Source: Jeotgalibaca arthritidis
GTDB lineage: Bacteria > Bacillota > Bacilli > Lactobacillales > Aerococcaceae
Length of the DNA stretch: 64,000 nucleotides
Assembly (NCBI RefSeq): GCF_011100465.1
Contig: NZ_CP049740.1
Span: 809,857 to 873,856, forward strand
Reading direction: 5' to 3'
Positions within the stretch are counted from its first letter, which is position 1. Every line of letters starts with the position of its first letter. Below the pieces are notes generated by a model. The model was given only the letters and a program-made list of their open reading frames with translations. It had not been told where the DNA came from and searched no databases. This document shows positions 62,875 through 64,000 of this stretch, piece after piece. The position numbers and the translations under genes were made by a program.

Positions 62875-63018
62875 TTGTAAGATACAGCTCTTCTTTTTGG
62901 TCTGTATCTTACATGGGATGGCTGATATGTAAGATACAGCCTCCCAATGACTAGCTGTATCTTACATTTTGACTAACAAATGTAAATTACAGCCGTATTT
63001 TTAGAGCTGTATCTACCA
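62875..63018. repeat. Three tandem GATACAGC palindromes
   Basis: Units 62875-62914, 62927-62967 and 62979-63018, each about 40 bases: ATGTAAGATACAGC, a 10-14 base loop, then GCTGTATCTTACAT with small changes. The middle unit is close to a perfect palindrome. They fill the convergent space between rpmE2 and the thioredoxin-like gene. Confidence 0.88.
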
Positions 63019-63026
63019 TCTAGACA

Positions 63027-63065
63027 CAAAGAACCCCTTCTAGGCACAGCCGAGAAGGGGTTCTT
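63027..63065. terminator. Terminator of the thioredoxin-like gene
   Basis: AAGAACCCCTTCT / AGAAGGGGTTCTT perfect 13-base arms (63029-63041, 63053-63065), TTTG on the minus strand. Confidence 0.85.
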
Positions 63066-63069
63066 CCAT

Positions 63070-63429
63070 TTAGTTAGCTAGTAATTCTGTTAGTCTTTCT
63101 TCAGAAGCACCACTATCAATGTTTAAGTTTGTAAAGGCATTTTCGCCATCAATCGTAACCACTTGAGGTACCAAAGGCACAGTCATTTTATCGCGTAATG
63201 CTTTCAATTCTGGATCACTCGGTGTATTCAAGCTATTCAAGTAGTGGACAGTTAAGCCATTTTGTTGGCGAACATTTTCCAATTTCGGTACAAACTTTTG
63301 ACAGTATGGACAGGTTGGTTTTCCAATAAATAGGATTGTTTTTTCACCTTTAGCTAAACGGTTTTCAACGTCTTGCGCTGTAATTTCAATAAAGTTGTTA
63401 ACAACTTCTTCGTATTGATCTTGACTCAT
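63070..63429 (-). CDS. Thioredoxin-like protein (PedC / bacteriocin accessory type)
   Basis: 119 residues with AAAGGAGAG upstream. Thioredoxin fold with active-site KPTCPYCQKF (CPYC) and cis-Pro in PLVPQVVTI. Related to PedC-type thiol proteins named from pediocin operons, but here in a housekeeping context between rpmE2 and rho. Cytoplasmic: no signal peptide. Likely a general thiol-disulfide reductase. Confidence 0.88.
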   Translation of the reverse strand: MSQDQYEEVVNNFIEITAQDVENRLAKGEKTILFIGKPTCPYCQKFVPKLENVRQQNGLTVHYLNSLNTPSDPELKALRDKMTVPLVPQVVTIDGENAFTNLNIDSGASEERLTELLAN

Positions 63430-63476
63430 TCCTATCTCTCCTTTAAATCATGCTACAGTCATCATAGCATGGATCA

Positions 63477-64000
63477 TTATTTCATTAAAGAAATGCGGGT
63501 TGAGAATTCCTCATTATTTTTAGTCGTACGTAACTGTTTCAAGAATTCTTCTGTATATTCTAAGGCATCGCCACGCATGGTCTTACGCAACTTCCAAATG
63601 CCTTCCATTTCCTTGGTCGTCAGCAGCGATTCCTCACGGCGCGTTCCTGATTTCTTAATATCAATAGCCGGGAAAATACGACGCTCAGCCAATTCACGCG
63701 ATAAGACAATCTCTGAGTTCCCCGTTCCCTTAAACTCTTCGTAAATCATATCGTCCATGCGGCTACCTGTATCAACAAGGGCCGTTGCTAAAATAGTCAA
63801 GCTCCCGCCATCCTCGATATTTCGTGCCGCCCCAAAGAAGCGTTTCGGCCGGTAAAGTGCAGCTGGATCAATCCCACCGCTCAATGTACGTCCACTTGGC
63901 GGAATCACTAAGTTATAAGCACGCGCAAGACGGGTAATACTATCCATTAAAATAACGACATCGCGTTTATCTTCGACTAGACGCATGGCACGTTCCAAAA
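63477..64000 (-). CDS. rho: Transcription termination factor Rho, C-terminal part
   Basis: The frame is open through the right edge; about 174 C-terminal residues are visible. Walker [17 protein letters not shown], the Q-loop region [26 protein letters not shown] and the R-loop [23 protein letters not shown] are conserved. Hexameric RNA helicase that ends untranslated transcripts. The N-terminal RNA-binding domain is outside the window. Confidence 0.97.
   Translation of the reverse strand, partial: LERAMRLVEDKRDVVILMDSITRLARAYNLVIPPSGRTLSGGIDPAALYRPKRFFGAARNIEDGGSLTILATALVDTGSRMDDMIYEEFKGTGNSEIVLSRELAERRIFPAIDIKKSGTRREESLLTTKEMEGIWKLRKTMRGDALEYTEEFLKQLRTTKNNEEFSTRISLMK

Noticed and set aside
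1-64000. tRNA, rRNA, CRISPR arrays or prophage genes
   Set aside because: No cloverleaf-like conserved segments, rRNA sequence, regular spaced repeats or phage structural genes were seen on inspection.

Overview
The window looks like chromosome of a low-GC Gram-positive of the order Lactobacillales, most likely Carnobacteriaceae or a close relative. The clues are the WalRK-WalHI-WalJ-HtrA gene order, an RlmH gene, a CbpA-type c-di-AMP protein, a type B L31 gene next to rho, PTS-based sugar use and strong AGGAGG ribosome binding sites. The species cannot be fixed from the sequence alone. Nearly all core genes run on the minus strand.

Layout. 1-3007: end of a GGDEF protein, a NERD/HRDC protein and rlmH. 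The last 18 bases of rlmH recur twice downstream in the same orientation (1093, 2417), which looks like SCC-type attachment scars. 3092-5548: KtrBA potassium uptake and the gutted remains of a second ktrB. 5800-16209: a sugar island for alpha-galactosides and sucrose (fructokinase, AraC regulator, GH36 alpha-galactosidase, DexB-like glucosidase, ScrA, ScrB, ScrR) with two near-identical operators placed on divergent promoters. 16210-17092: a gene-free stretch with a dense DnaA-box cluster. 17093-22304: a LytTR/GHKL two-component system and a pair of ABC exporters. 22455-29902: htrA and the walRKHIJ cluster, with a palindromic repeat between walI and walJ. 30073-37458: an L,D-transpeptidase, a TrmR-like methyltransferase, a CNNM/CorC protein, CbpA, a metallo-hydrolase, QueT with a likely preQ1 riboswitch, and an M24-fold protein that lacks metal ligands.

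37571-45588 is an accessory block built on three IS6-family copies in one orientation. Between copies 1 and 2 lie a holin-like type I toxin with its antisense RNA, and a two-gene unit (a secreted protein plus a 59-residue membrane peptide) behind a 32-bp perfect palindrome. Between copies 2 and 3 lies the acquired bacitracin resistance operon bcrR-bcrA-bcrB-bcrD. Directly after it comes a chromosomal Bce-type bacitracin module (bceRSAB) whose response regulator carries an in-frame amber codon.

50164-64000 is housekeeping: alr, acpS, a phosphoesterase, cshA, murF, ddl, an SMI1/KNR4 protein, an acyl-CoA dehydrogenase, rpmE2, a thioredoxin-like protein and rho (cut by the window edge). It also holds a deletion junction joining a GH4 glycosidase remnant to an ABC permease remnant, and an unannotated 40-residue peptide gene.

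Two intergenic repeat families stand out: a roughly 160-bp element (9794, 24867, partial at 5582) and a small GATACAGC palindrome, which recurs at 22364, 53211, 62032-62147 and 62875-63018. No tRNA, rRNA or CRISPR was seen.
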